The notes: generated by a model from the sequence alone, not told the origin. 64,000 bases of DNA from Aquimarina muelleri DSM 19832 (GCF_000430665.1 NZ_AUML01000030.1:1-64000), one strand, 5' to 3'. Counted from the first letter of the stretch, positions 29,753-37,929 are shown. Program-made: numbers and translations.

Positions 29753-29780
29753 CCAAAAATAAAATAATTACCTATACCAA
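29753..29780 (-). promoter_or_regulatory. predicted Bacteroidetes promoter of the polyketide operon
   Basis: On the minus strand, TTG(G) at 29780-29778 is followed after 17 nt by TATTTTTG (29760-29753), matching the Bacteroidetes -33/-7 form. The start would fall near 29747, giving a leader of about 380 nt before the NusG-like gene. It is predicted from sequence only. Confidence 0.5.
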
Positions 29781-29787
29781 TCCTAAA

Positions 29788-29818
29788 TTTTATCTTAATT
29801 TTATCTTAATTTTATGCT
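29788..29818. promoter_or_regulatory. tandem 11-bp repeats upstream of the promoter (possible activator site)
   Basis: Two exact copies of TTTTATCTTAA (29788-29798, 29799-29809) and a partial third (29810-29818), ending 8 bp upstream of the predicted -33 element. The 11-bp period places the copies on one face of the helix, a common pattern for response-regulator or other dimeric activator sites. Confidence 0.45.
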
Positions 29819-30039
29819 GAATCTTTAGATAAACAATATTTTCTACTAACATTATATAATTACAAATGAAATAATTTTTCTTTTCTAAAAGCATATAAAA
29901 AAACTATCTAGCTGTTTTTAAGATTAATACATAAGTTTAGCTTTAAGAAAATTTTATGATTTATAGATTTTGAATTTAAAACAGTGTATAAATTTTATAT
30001 CTATATCTAGTACTAAAATTTACGAAAATACTAGAGTTC

Positions 30040-30340
30040 AAAAAAACTAAAGAGAAAAAAGGCTTAAAAACACCAGTATCTTATATCAGAAAACTGACGA
30101 GAAAGATGTGTTTAAAGAGAAAAGAATAGTAATTGCAAACTCAAATCATCCGTATTCAGTGACTCAAATATACTTAACAAAAAATCTAATAATATTCCAG
30201 TAGAAAAACAGGTATTTGATATCACTTACATTAAATAGGGCATCAATGGAGTCATCTTATCTTACTACTATTTTTAGATGTAACCGATAGAGAATAGTTT
30301 TATGGATTTTGAGTGAAAATACGACCTGTAGAATACATTC
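30040..30340 (+). pseudogene. decayed IS3-family (IS150-like) transposase remnant
   Basis: Three reading frames in succession give pieces of an IS3 OrfB integrase core. KRIVIANSNHPYSV (about 30123-30164) matches the block before the catalytic core; VEKQVFDITYIK (about 30199-30234) matches the WVxDITYI motif; YLTTIFRCNR, stop, RIVLWILSEN (about 30258-30320) matches YLTTVIDLxDRxIVGWSLSE. Stops and frameshifts separate them, so it cannot be functional. It marks the end of the polyketide region and suggests past mobile-element activity there. The rest of the 29819-30590 gap shows no other gene. Confidence 0.7.
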
Positions 30341-30551
30341 TGCTTTAGGACACTTAACTCCACCCGCTTCCTGTAACGCACAGCAAGAGAAATCCTTCAC
30401 GCCTTTCCGTTGCACTACAATTCATTTAGGTTAGTAATTGTCTTTTCAGTATTTATCAAAATACTTTCAATTAATATCAAACAGATTAGATAAAATTCAA
30501 GTGATCCATGTGTAATATCCGGAAATTTTATTCGTCAAAATTAGCGTAGCT

Positions 30552-30590
30552 AAATAACTTCATATATATTTGTAGTCAAATAACTTCATA
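30552..30590 (+). promoter_or_regulatory. promoter and direct repeat before the arsR-like gene
   Basis: TATATTTG at 30565-30572 fits the Bacteroidetes -7 element, with a poor -33 (TTAG at 30541-30544). The 13-mer AAATAACTTCATA occurs twice, at 30552-30564 and 30578-30590, flanking the -7 element, the second copy touching the start codon. The placement suggests an operator, probably for the ArsR-type repressor encoded next. Confidence 0.5.
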
Positions 30591-30917
30591 ATGAAATTAA
30601 GACGAGATATTTTTCAAGCTATTTCCGATCCAACAAGACGGGCAATTTTAGTACTACTTACCTCCCAATCGATGACCGCAGGCACCATTGCATCTAATTT
30701 TGATGCAGCAAGACCGACTATTTCAAAACATATTCAAATACTAAACGAGTGCGAACTTGTCGAATCGAATCAGCAAGGACGAGAGATTTACTATCAACTT
30801 AAAATTGATAAAATGAAAGAAATAGACAATTGGCTGGAGCAATTCAGAAAAATTTGGGAAAATCGTTTCGATAATTTAGACAATGTATTAAATCACCTTA
30901 AAAACAAAAAAGTATGA
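30591..30917 (+). CDS. ArsR-family winged-helix transcriptional regulator
   Basis: 108 residues. The whole protein is a winged helix: [19 protein letters not shown] (about residues 8-26) is the usual ArsR opening, the recognition helix is in [20 protein letters not shown] (about 38-57), and EIYYQL is the wing. It has no metal-binding cysteine box, so it belongs to the metal-independent branch that typically sits before SRPBCC/AHSA1 genes. It overlaps the next gene by four bases (ATGA). It probably represses its own operon through the direct repeat in the promoter. Confidence 0.9.
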   Translation: MKLRRDIFQAISDPTRRAILVLLTSQSMTAGTIASNFDAARPTISKHIQILNECELVESNQQGREIYYQLKIDKMKEIDNWLEQFRKIWENRFDNLDNVLNHLKNKKV

Positions 30918-31879
30918 ACAAGGCAATTCTATTCAACTTTACCGTTGACAAAAACAACAAGCAAATAAACATAGAACGATCATTCAACGCTCCTAAAGAT
31001 TTGGTTTGGACAGCTTGGACTACTCCTGAAATTCTGGATCAATGGTGGGCTCCAAAACCTTATAAAAACGAAACTAAATCAATGGATTTTTCCGAAAGCG
31101 GACAATGGCATTATTGTATGACCAGTCCACAAGGAGAAAAACATTGGTGTTTATTCGATTTTGAAAGCATTGAACCTTTAAAGAGTTTTTCGGGTATTGA
31201 TGCCTTTTGTGATGAAAATGCCGTGATAAACAATATAAAACCTAGAGTTAATTGGCATAATAAATTTGTCCCTAACGAAAACGAAACAATTGTAAATATT
31301 CAACTTCAATTTAAAACTCTTGAAGATTTGGAATCCATTATAAAAATGGGCTTTAAAGAGGGATTTACAGCAGGACTTGAAAATTTAGATCAATACATAG
31401 CATCACAATTTTTATTACGTAAACAAAATAAAACTAATAATATGGCAAGAGTATCAACATATTTAAATTTCCCTGGTAATACAGAAGAAGCATTCCATTT
31501 TTATAAATCAGTTTTTAAAACTGAATTTAGTGGAAAAGGAATTCAAAAATTTGACGATATTCCTGCCGAAGAAGGTCAGCCTCCTATAGCTGAAGAAATC
31601 AAAAAAATGATTCTTCATGTGGAATTACCTACTTTGGGAGGCCATGTTTTAATGGGAACTGATGCTCCAAAAGAAATGGGATTTACGTTAACTCAAGGCA
31701 ACAACATGCATATTTGCCTTGAACCTGAAACAAGAGAAGAAGCAGATCGCTTATTTAATGAACTTTCATCTGGAGGTATCGTTACAATGCCTATGGCAGA
31801 TATGTTTTTTGGAGCTTATTTTGGAGAGTTTTCAGATAAATTTGGTGTCAATTGGATGATAAATTTTCAGATAAAATAG
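30914..31879 (+). CDS. SRPBCC (AHSA1-like) and VOC (PhnB-like) domain fusion protein
   Basis: 321 residues. The first part (about 1-165) is an AHSA1/START-like domain: [38 protein letters not shown] and [17 protein letters not shown]. The second part (about 177-321) is a PhnB/glyoxalase-type VOC domain: [20 protein letters not shown] and [20 protein letters not shown]. In relatives these are normally separate genes. An internal Met (codon at 31442) lies exactly at the start of the VOC domain, and the +2 frame just before it has several TAA codons, so the fusion looks recent or may come from a one-base indel. Substrates are unknown. Confidence 0.82.
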   Translation: MNKAILFNFTVDKNNKQINIERSFNAPKDLVWTAWTTPEILDQWWAPKPYKNETKSMDFSESGQWHYCMTSPQGEKHWCLFDFESIEPLKSFSGIDAFCDENAVINNIKPRVNWHNKFVPNENETIVNIQLQFKTLEDLESIIKMGFKEGFTAGLENLDQYIASQFLLRKQNKTNNMARVSTYLNFPGNTEEAFHFYKSVFKTEFSGKGIQKFDDIPAEEGQPPIAEEIKKMILHVELPTLGGHVLMGTDAPKEMGFTLTQGNNMHICLEPETREEADRLFNELSSGGIVTMPMADMFFGAYFGEFSDKFGVNWMINFQIK

Positions 31880-31884
31880 AACTC

Positions 31885-32469
31885 ATGAAAAAAGAGAAAA
31901 TTATATTTTGGTCAGCGACAGTAATTATAGCTCTATTTGAAGGTGTAATGCCTTTATTGACCTCACAAACAGAATTAGCGAAAGAAGGAATTAAGCATTT
32001 GGGTTATCCCGAGTATTTTGGAAATGCATTGGTTGTTTTTAAAGTTTTAGGAGTTTTAGCACTCATAATTCCACAAGTACCAAATCGAATAAAAGAATGG
32101 GCGTATGCAGGTTTTACGTTTAACTTTTTATTTGCAACCATAAGTCATCTCACTATAGAGGGTTTGAATGCACAATCATTTTTCCCATTAATTGTATTAG
32201 GAATATTAGCAGTCTCTTACATTTATTATCATAAACTAAATTCAAAAAACAATCAAATGTCATTTAAAACGTACATCAAAAACATAGAAGATAAAACAGG
32301 TAAAATTGCTGAAGACTTTCAAACGCTAGCTGAACAAAAAGGGTTTACCAAGAATGGAGAATTAGCTGTTAAGGCTACCGAAATAACCAATTGGCTAAAA
32401 GAAGAATTTGAGTTAGGTCATGGTCACGCAATGGCTATGTACGCATATATCAAAGGGAAAAGGGAATAA
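31885..32469 (+). CDS. DoxX-like membrane protein fused to a DUF4287 domain
   Basis: About 194 residues from an ATG at 31885; an ORF start at 31852 would overlap the previous gene. Residues about 5-110 form a four-helix DoxX-like domain (FWSATVIIALFEGVMPLLTS, LGYPEYFGNALVVFKVLGVL). From about 125 the protein reads MSFKTYIKNIEDKTGKIAED and ends GHGHAMAMYAYIKG, which is DUF4287, normally a separate soluble protein. An internal Met begins the DUF4287 part. This is the second fused pair in the operon. No catalytic function is known for either part. Confidence 0.78.
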   Translation: MKKEKIIFWSATVIIALFEGVMPLLTSQTELAKEGIKHLGYPEYFGNALVVFKVLGVLALIIPQVPNRIKEWAYAGFTFNFLFATISHLTIEGLNAQSFFPLIVLGILAVSYIYYHKLNSKNNQMSFKTYIKNIEDKTGKIAEDFQTLAEQKGFTKNGELAVKATEITNWLKEEFELGHGHAMAMYAYIKGKRE

Positions 32470-32508
32470 AAGATTATTCTTTATGCAAAATATCAAAACA
32501 ATAATTAA

Positions 32509-33144
32509 ATGAACAAATTAACTATTTCAAAAATAGGTGCCATTGGATTTTTTGTCCTATTAGTGCTATTACATTTCATTAATACTTCTGTAAATCCAAT
32601 ATGGCAACCCATTAGCGAATATGCATTAGGAACTGCAGGTTGGTTAATGAAAATAGCTTTTATTTTATTAGGCATAAGTTTTCTATCATTGGGTTTATAC
32701 CTAATTAAAAAATTGCCAAATACCGGTTCAAAAATTGGAGGTGTCTTATTAATAATAGCATCTATTGGAAACTTTTTAGCAGGTATTTTTAATACTGACC
32801 CAGTAAGCAATTTACCTGAAAACATGACAATAAATGGCCAAATTCATAACGCTGCAGCAGGATTATTAGCTTTTATGATTTTGGCGACATTGTTTATTAC
32901 TTTTCAATTCAGAAAACAGGAAAAGCTTAAAACGTATAAAAAAAGCATCACTCTGTTAACTTCAATTCTATGGGGTTTAGAGATTATTTTAATAGCTGTA
33001 ATGGGTATTTATTTGAGTGAAACGAATGGTATGATTACACCTGAAACCCCTATTGGCTGGCTTGGTAGAATTGTTATAGTATTTTGTGCAATATGGATTT
33101 GGTTTTCTGCTAATTATCTTCAAAAATCTAATTTAAAAAACTAG
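32509..33144 (+). CDS. DUF998-like integral membrane protein
   Basis: 211 residues with about six transmembrane helices (near 10-28, 45-65, 76-95, 110-132, 143-165 and 182-200). The motif NPIWQPISEYALGTAGWLM (about residues 30-48) and FNTDPVSNLPE on the loop are typical of the DUF998 family. It lies 39 bp after the DoxX fusion and 7 bp before the DUF1801 fusion, so it belongs to the ArsR operon. No function is established for the family. Confidence 0.78.
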   Translation: MNKLTISKIGAIGFFVLLVLLHFINTSVNPIWQPISEYALGTAGWLMKIAFILLGISFLSLGLYLIKKLPNTGSKIGGVLLIIASIGNFLAGIFNTDPVSNLPENMTINGQIHNAAAGLLAFMILATLFITFQFRKQEKLKTYKKSITLLTSILWGLEIILIAVMGIYLSETNGMITPETPIGWLGRIVIVFCAIWIWFSANYLQKSNLKN

Positions 33145-33151
33145 CATTCTT

Positions 33152-33889
33152 ATGAAAACAATCAATCAATTCATAGCAGATAAAATCAAAGAAGAATATC
33201 ACCCAATTTTCACTCAATTTAGGGACTTGATTAACGCTAAATTTTCACTTCTAAAGGAAGAAATGAGAGGAGGAACTGAGAAGTATTATGGAATTCCTGT
33301 ATATAGGTACAATAGAATAATCATTTCGGTAAGCCCTACTCTAAAAGGGATTACATTTTCATTTACTGATGGAAAAAAATTTAAAGACAAATATAAGCTC
33401 TTAGAAGGTGTAGGGAATAAATCTTTAAATTTAAGAATAAGTGATAGCAAAGATTATAAAGATGAAATACTTGAATATTATATTATACAAGCGATTGAAT
33501 TAGATAGTAAAAAAACTAAAATGAAAACATCCATTCTAAGAATTGTTCCTAATGTTTATTCCAATAATATGGAAGTAAGCAAAAAGTTTTATACTAAATT
33601 TTTAGATATGAAATTGGTGATGGATATGGAATGGCTTTTAACTTTTGCATCCAAAGAAAACCCAAAAGCTCAAATCTCAATTTTTCAAAATGATAAAAAT
33701 AAGCCTCTGGATAATAAAGCGATTTTCTTATCTATGGAAGTATCGGATATTGACCAATGGTATGAACGAGCAAAAGCACAAAATATTGAAATAGTTTACC
33801 CAATAACGACTGAACCTTGGGGTGTAAAACGGTTTTTTATCAAAGAGCCGAACGGAGCTACAATCAATTTATTATCACATTGTATGTAG
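33152..33889 (+). CDS. DUF1801 and VOC domain fusion protein
   Basis: 245 residues. Residues about 1-120 are a DUF1801 (YdhG-like) domain: EEMRGGTEKYYGIPVYRYN and ITFSFTDGKKFKDKY. Residues about 130-245 are a glyoxalase/bleomycin-resistance-type VOC domain: RIVPNVYSNNMEVSKKFYTK and PWGVKRFFIKEPNGATINLL. The junction has an internal Met and an A-run (AAAAAAA near 33509); a single-base shift would bring TAG and TAA stops into frame just before it. This is the third fused pair in the operon. Function unknown. Confidence 0.8.
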   Translation: MKTINQFIADKIKEEYHPIFTQFRDLINAKFSLLKEEMRGGTEKYYGIPVYRYNRIIISVSPTLKGITFSFTDGKKFKDKYKLLEGVGNKSLNLRISDSKDYKDEILEYYIIQAIELDSKKTKMKTSILRIVPNVYSNNMEVSKKFYTKFLDMKLVMDMEWLLTFASKENPKAQISIFQNDKNKPLDNKAIFLSMEVSDIDQWYERAKAQNIEIVYPITTEPWGVKRFFIKEPNGATINLLSHCM

Positions 33890-34158
33890 TTTTTATTTAA
33901 AAGAATAAAAAAAGACTATCAAAGGATTGTCACAGTTTCTAGTTTTCTTTGTTGTATATAATCTTAAAAAAGAAACAAGCTAGTGTAGGCTTCCCTTTTT
34001 TAGAACAACTCTAAATTCAATAATTTTTGGTTATCCAAGACTTTTTCAAGAAAGTTCATTGCTCGCAATGCAGCTTTTATCGGAATGGATGGGAATGTAC
34101 TGAGTGAATCTCATAAAAAAATAATGCCTTTTGGGCTAATTATATTTTATTGAAAAAT
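33890..34158. other. noncoding gap before the tetR-like gene
   Basis: No convincing open frame. A weak protein-like stretch around 34050-34140 does not match a family I recognise, and no clear terminator is visible after the DUF1801 fusion gene. Confidence 0.4.
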
Positions 34159-34208
34159 ATTTGTAACAAATTCAAATGTCACAAATTTGAGAAATCTTTA
34201 TATCTTTG
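34159..34208 (+). promoter_or_regulatory. promoter and imperfect palindrome before the tetR-like gene
   Basis: An imperfect 28-bp palindrome occupies 34159-34186, with half-sites ATTTGTAACA and TGTCACAAAT. TATCTTTG at 34201-34208 fits the -7 element; no good -33 element lies at the right distance. The palindrome sits where a repressor dimer would block the promoter, so autoregulation by the TetR-type protein is likely. Confidence 0.5.
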
Positions 34209-34217
34209 CCTTATCTT

Positions 34218-34772
34218 ATGACCGATACAAAAAAACGAATTATAGAATCTGCGATCAATATCTTCAATGAAGACCTATCGGCCCCATTACAAAAAGTTGC
34301 AGATAATGCAGCAGTGACCAGAAGAACATTACATCGTTACTTTAAAGATCGTAATGAACTTGTAGCGGTCTGTAAACAAACTATAGAATCAAGCTGCAAG
34401 AAAGCAATGATATCGGCTATTCAAAGCAGCGATGATGCCCTCATCCAATTAGAACGGATGCTCTACGCTGGAATTGATTGCGGAGCAAAATATTCCGTTT
34501 TTTATAAACTGCACCAAAATAAAGATCATAAACATACCCATCAAAATAAGAATTGTGCGGATTACGATCATATCTATAACCAATTCCAACATATTATCAT
34601 CGAATTACAGAAAGAGGGTAAGGTAAATCCAGTAATGTCCCCAGAATGGATACAGGTTTTACATTCCGGAATTATTGAAAGTACGGTCAACGCAAGAGAG
34701 ACCACAACTAAAAGTTTTGAGGAAATCAAAGAGCTCGCCTGGACTTCCTATATAAAAGCAATAACACCTTAA
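34218..34772 (+). CDS. TetR-family transcriptional regulator
   Basis: About 184 residues from the ATG at 34218, chosen over an in-frame TTG at 34206 that overlaps the predicted -7 element. The N-terminal helix-turn-helix is typical: RIIESAINIFNEDLSAPLQK, VADNAAVTRRTLHRYFKDR (about residues 25-43). The C-terminal ligand domain has a Cys/His-rich stretch (KHTHQNKNCADYDH, near 105). It is followed 51 bp later by the thioredoxin-reductase-like gene, which it probably controls. The inducer is unknown; the Cys/His stretch could reflect metal or redox sensing, but this is speculation. Confidence 0.88.
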   Translation: MTDTKKRIIESAINIFNEDLSAPLQKVADNAAVTRRTLHRYFKDRNELVAVCKQTIESSCKKAMISAIQSSDDALIQLERMLYAGIDCGAKYSVFYKLHQNKDHKHTHQNKNCADYDHIYNQFQHIIIELQKEGKVNPVMSPEWIQVLHSGIIESTVNARETTTKSFEEIKELAWTSYIKAITP

Positions 34773-34823
34773 AAAAATTTACATTAACATGTCTCACTTT
34801 TGAGACAATTTAAATTTAAAAAA

Positions 34824-35729
34824 ATGAAAACTAAAAATTTTGAAGTAATTATCGTTGGTGGAAGTTATGCTGGTCTTTCTGCAGCAATGGCATTAGGACG
34901 TTCCCTTCGAAAAGTGTTGATTATTGATAGTGGTCAACCCTGTAATCAGCAGACCCCGCATTCGCATAATTTTATTACGCAGGATGGTGTCCCTCCCTTA
35001 GAAATAACGGAAATAGCCAAAGAACAAGTTCTAAAATACACGACAATAGATTTTGTTAATGATTTTGCAGTGAGAGCGAAAAAAAATAAAAAAGGATTCT
35101 CTATTACCACGCAATCAGGTGATGTAGTTACTGCTGAGAAACTTATTATTGCTACCGGGGTAAAAGATATCATTCCCAAAATCGACGGTTTTGCAGAATG
35201 TTGGGGAATTTCGATGATCCATTGTCCTTATTGTCACGGCTACGAAGTTCAAAATAAGAAAACAGGTATTATGGCGAATGGTGAGCGCGCATTTCACTTA
35301 GCTACACTAGTGAACAATCTTACGGATAATTTAACTATACTTACGACTGGCAGAGTTGATTTCACATCCGATCAAATGGCAAAACTGGAATTACATCAAA
35401 TAGCTATCATCGAAACTGAAATTTCAGCAATTGAACATCAGGATGGCCATCTCCAAAAGGTGATCCTAAGTAATGGAGAAAAAATAGCCTTCGATGCGAT
35501 GTATACAGGATTTCCCTTTACCCAACATTCCGACATTCCGGTTTCTTTAGGCTGTGAATTGACGGAGCACGGACATATAAAGGTCAATGAATTTCAGCAG
35601 ACAACTATTGAGGGTATCTATGCCTGTGGGGACAATTCGACAATGATGCGTTCTGTGGCTGGTGCTGTTGCCAATGGAAACCTCGCCGGCGCAATGGTTA
35701 ATGCCGAATTGACCAAAGAACATTTTTAA
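34824..35729 (+). CDS. thioredoxin-reductase-like NAD(P)/FAD-dependent oxidoreductase
   Basis: About 301 residues from the ATG at 34824. FAD-binding motif VIIVGGSYAGLSAAMALGRS near residues 8-27, a CPYCHGYE motif near 130 where thioredoxin reductases carry the redox CxxC, and the C-terminal FAD motif GIYACGDNSTMMRSVAGAVA. It lacks some features of true TrxB (the NADP-domain GxGxxA motif is degenerate: TGIMANGERAFHLATL), so it belongs to the TrxR-like branch often paired with TetR or alkylhydroperoxidase genes. It probably reduces a disulfide or small molecule in response to the TetR-controlled signal. Confidence 0.85.
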   Translation: MKTKNFEVIIVGGSYAGLSAAMALGRSLRKVLIIDSGQPCNQQTPHSHNFITQDGVPPLEITEIAKEQVLKYTTIDFVNDFAVRAKKNKKGFSITTQSGDVVTAEKLIIATGVKDIIPKIDGFAECWGISMIHCPYCHGYEVQNKKTGIMANGERAFHLATLVNNLTDNLTILTTGRVDFTSDQMAKLELHQIAIIETEISAIEHQDGHLQKVILSNGEKIAFDAMYTGFPFTQHSDIPVSLGCELTEHGHIKVNEFQQTTIEGIYACGDNSTMMRSVAGAVANGNLAGAMVNAELTKEHF

Positions 35730-35742
35730 TAAAATTTAGATA

Positions 35743-35988
35743 ATGATTGAAATATTTACCACTAGTATTCCAAATAAAACATTGGGAAATCGGATAAAAA
35801 AAAGCCTTAAAGCGTCTTTCTCAGATTTAAAGATTGACTTTGATATAGAGGCACCCATAGTAAACTATCCTTGTGATCATAGCATTTTGCGTGTTGAGGG
35901 GGATACAATTAATGTACAGAATTTAATTTCCCATATAAACAAAAATGGATATGAGTGCCATATTCTAGAAGACAAAATATGTAACTAA
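35743..35988 (+). CDS. small hypothetical protein, possibly HMA-like fold
   Basis: 81 residues starting MIEIFTTSIPN. The pattern of beta strand, helix, strand (FTTSI; IKKSLKASF; KIDFDIE; HSILRVEGDTINVQNLISHI) and the ending NKNGYECHILEDK resemble ferredoxin-like proteins such as heavy-metal-associated domains, but the CxxC motif is missing; only single Cys residues are present (YPCDHS, YECH). It lies 13 bp after the TrxR-like gene and 13 bp before the methyltransferase, so it is cotranscribed. I do not recognise a named family. Confidence 0.65.
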   Translation: MIEIFTTSIPNKTLGNRIKKSLKASFSDLKIDFDIEAPIVNYPCDHSILRVEGDTINVQNLISHINKNGYECHILEDKICN

Positions 35989-36001
35989 ACAACAGAAAAT
36001 T

Positions 36002-36634
36002 ATGAAAGAATTTTGGGAATCCAATTTTCAAAATAAACAGACAATGTGGGGGGCGCAACCTGCAGATGCTACTTTGGAAGTAAAAGCGTTATTTCAGAAA
36101 AACAACATTAATAAAATTCTAATTCCTGGTTTTGGATACGGTAGAAATGCAAAAACTTTTATCGATAGCGGATTTGATGTAACAGGCATAGAGATTTCAA
36201 AAACCGCCATTGACTTAGCTAAAGAACATTTGAAAGGCAACTATAAGCTGTATCACGGATCTATAGCCGATATGCCTTTTGATAAGGAAAACTATAACGG
36301 GATTTTTTGCTATGCTTTAATTCATTTATTGAATAAAAATGAGCGTAAAAAACTAATTCAGGATTGCTATGATCAACTTGAAAAAAATGGTATTATGATT
36401 TTTATATCACTTTCAACTAATGATTCCCGATTCGGAAAAGGTGAAAAAATAAGCAACAATACATACCTCACTAAACACGATATTGAACTATTCTTTTATG
36501 ATTCAGATACATTGGAAAGGGAATTTAGAGCATGCGGGTTGGTTGAAGCTGAAGAAATAAACGAACCCGTAAAAATTATAAGCGACAAACCTTCACAGAA
36601 ATTTTGGAAAATTATTTGCAAAAAAGATGAATAA
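36002..36634 (+). CDS. class I SAM-dependent methyltransferase (TehB/thiopurine-methyltransferase-like)
   Basis: 210 residues. N-terminal FWESNFQNKQTMWGAQPA is typical of TehB- and TPMT-like small-molecule methyltransferases; the SAM motif I is ILIPGFGYGRNAKTFIDSG (about residues 39-57), motif II acidic residue in VTGIEIS, and motif IV in FDKENYNGIFCYALIHLLN. Such enzymes methylate sulfur, selenium, tellurium or halide compounds. It closes the TetR/TrxR-like operon, which supports a detoxification role. The substrate is not determinable here. Confidence 0.82.
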   Translation: MKEFWESNFQNKQTMWGAQPADATLEVKALFQKNNINKILIPGFGYGRNAKTFIDSGFDVTGIEISKTAIDLAKEHLKGNYKLYHGSIADMPFDKENYNGIFCYALIHLLNKNERKKLIQDCYDQLEKNGIMIFISLSTNDSRFGKGEKISNNTYLTKHDIELFFYDSDTLEREFRACGLVEAEEINEPVKIISDKPSQKFWKIICKKDE

Positions 36635-36709
36635 AAAATAATTTCTTTTTAATATAACGTAAAATACTATTTACTTTTTTGTTTTTTTTTGTAAAATATA
36701 TTTAACGTT

Positions 36710-37029
36710 ATGTCCAGAAACAGTATTATATTACTACCTAAAAATAAGAAGCTTTTACAAGCAGTGGGAGAAAATATTAAGCTAGCACGCTTACGTAGGA
36801 AACTGACGATGGATCAGGTTTCAGAACGAGCAGGGATTTCTCGTCCCACACTTCTTCCCTAGAAAAAGAAAGCCCTTCAATTTCTTTAGGTATTATTCTC
36901 AAAGTTTTGTTAGTATTAGGGTTAGAGAAGGATATATTACTTTTGGCCGACGATGATGTATTGGGCAGAAAAATACAAGATGCCGATCTAACCGTAAAGG
37001 AACGCGGCCCAAAAAACACCAAGAAATAA
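36710..37029 (+). pseudogene. hipB-like antitoxin pseudogene (frameshifted)
   Basis: The ATG at 36710 starts a frame with an XRE helix-turn-helix: LARLRRKLTMDQVSERAGIS (about residues 25-44). At about 36855 the frame hits a TAG, while the next frame continues SLEKESPSISLGIILKVLLV to a TAA at 37027-37029. One base was gained or lost between the two. The continuation carries the hydrophobic second half typical of HipB-type antitoxins that precede hipA. The end overlaps the hipA start (TAATG). Confidence 0.8.
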
Positions 37030-37929
37030 TGGCACTGGAACGAAAAGAAATATTTGTATATGCGCATTGGGGTGGAATTGAAGCTCCATTCTTAATAGGG
37101 AGTTTATATGCTACGCCATCTAGAGGGAAAGAAATATTTTCCTTTGAATATGATAAAGGATGGTTACAATCGGATTATGCCCAGATCATAGATCCAGACC
37201 TACAATTATTCAAAGGAGCTCAGTACTCAATGATGAGAAATCCAATTTCGGTATTTTTCTGGATTCCTCACCTGATCGATGGGGACGAGTACTAATGATG
37301 CGCAAAGAGGCTACCAAGTCCAGAAAAGAAGATCGACGCCCCAAAACTTTAATGGAGTCGGATTATCTACTTGGGGTTTACGACAATAACTGAATGGGAG
37401 GACTTCGTTTTAAAACAGCAAAGGATGGTGCTTTTTTAGATGATAATGAAGCAATGGTACTCGTATCCATTTTGCCTCTGCAATGACCTTATTGGGATAT
37501 ACTGACAGAACGGACTATCAAGATGGGGTCAGTTATTTAGAGCTCGTGGAATTTTTAATGCAGAATGGGGCTGATGTTGATAATGATCTCAAGAAGTTAT
37601 GGATACGTATTGTGTTTAATGTATGTATTTCCAATACGGATGACCACCTTCGTAATCACGGATTTCTGTTAATGGATTCAGGTTGGATACTTTCGCCGGC
37701 TTATGATATCAATCCAACCCCGAACGGTACTGGTTTAAAACTTAATATTTCAGAAAATGACAATGCTTTGGATTTAGATCTGGTACGAGAAGTCGCGCCT
37801 TATTTTCGGTTAAAAGAAAAAGAAGCCAATACAATTCAGCAGAATGTTGGTCAATGGCAACAACTGGCAATCGATTTAGGTATTCCAAGAAATGAAATGG
37901 AATTAATGAAAAATGCGTTTAAGCATTAA
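37029..37929 (+). pseudogene. hipA-like serine/threonine kinase toxin pseudogene
   Basis: Pieces of one HipA protein lie in changing frames. MALERKEIFVYAHWGGIEAP opens it; FGIFLDSSPDRWGRVLMMRK follows after a frameshift near 37250; an in-frame TGA at about 37390 replaces the Arg usually found before MGGLRF. About 150 codons are missing between the DDNEAM segment (near 37450) and RIHFASAMTLLGY (near 37470). The C-terminal lobe to 37929 is intact, with the kinase motifs NTDDHLRNHG and LSPAYDINPT. Loss of the ATP-loop region and the stops make it non-functional, together with its antitoxin. Confidence 0.85.

Larger units (their letters stand above)
29365..29760 (-). promoter_or_regulatory. structured leader of the polyketide operon
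   Basis: Noncoding stretch between the predicted promoter and the NusG-like start, about 380 nt of RNA. It holds two similar hairpins (arms 29506-29516 with 29524-29534, and 29616-29634 with 29635-29648). An outer stem pairs 29463-29470 with 29545-29552. Near the 5' end of the RNA there is a long nested inverted repeat. No open frame of note is present. The layout fits a leader that recruits a specialised NusG factor or attenuates transcription, which is inferred. Confidence 0.55.

Noticed and set aside
30552..30590. Resemblance of ATAACTTCATA repeats to loxP arms
   Set aside because: The two copies are in the same orientation and 13 bp apart, not inverted around an 8-bp spacer; promoter position explains them better.
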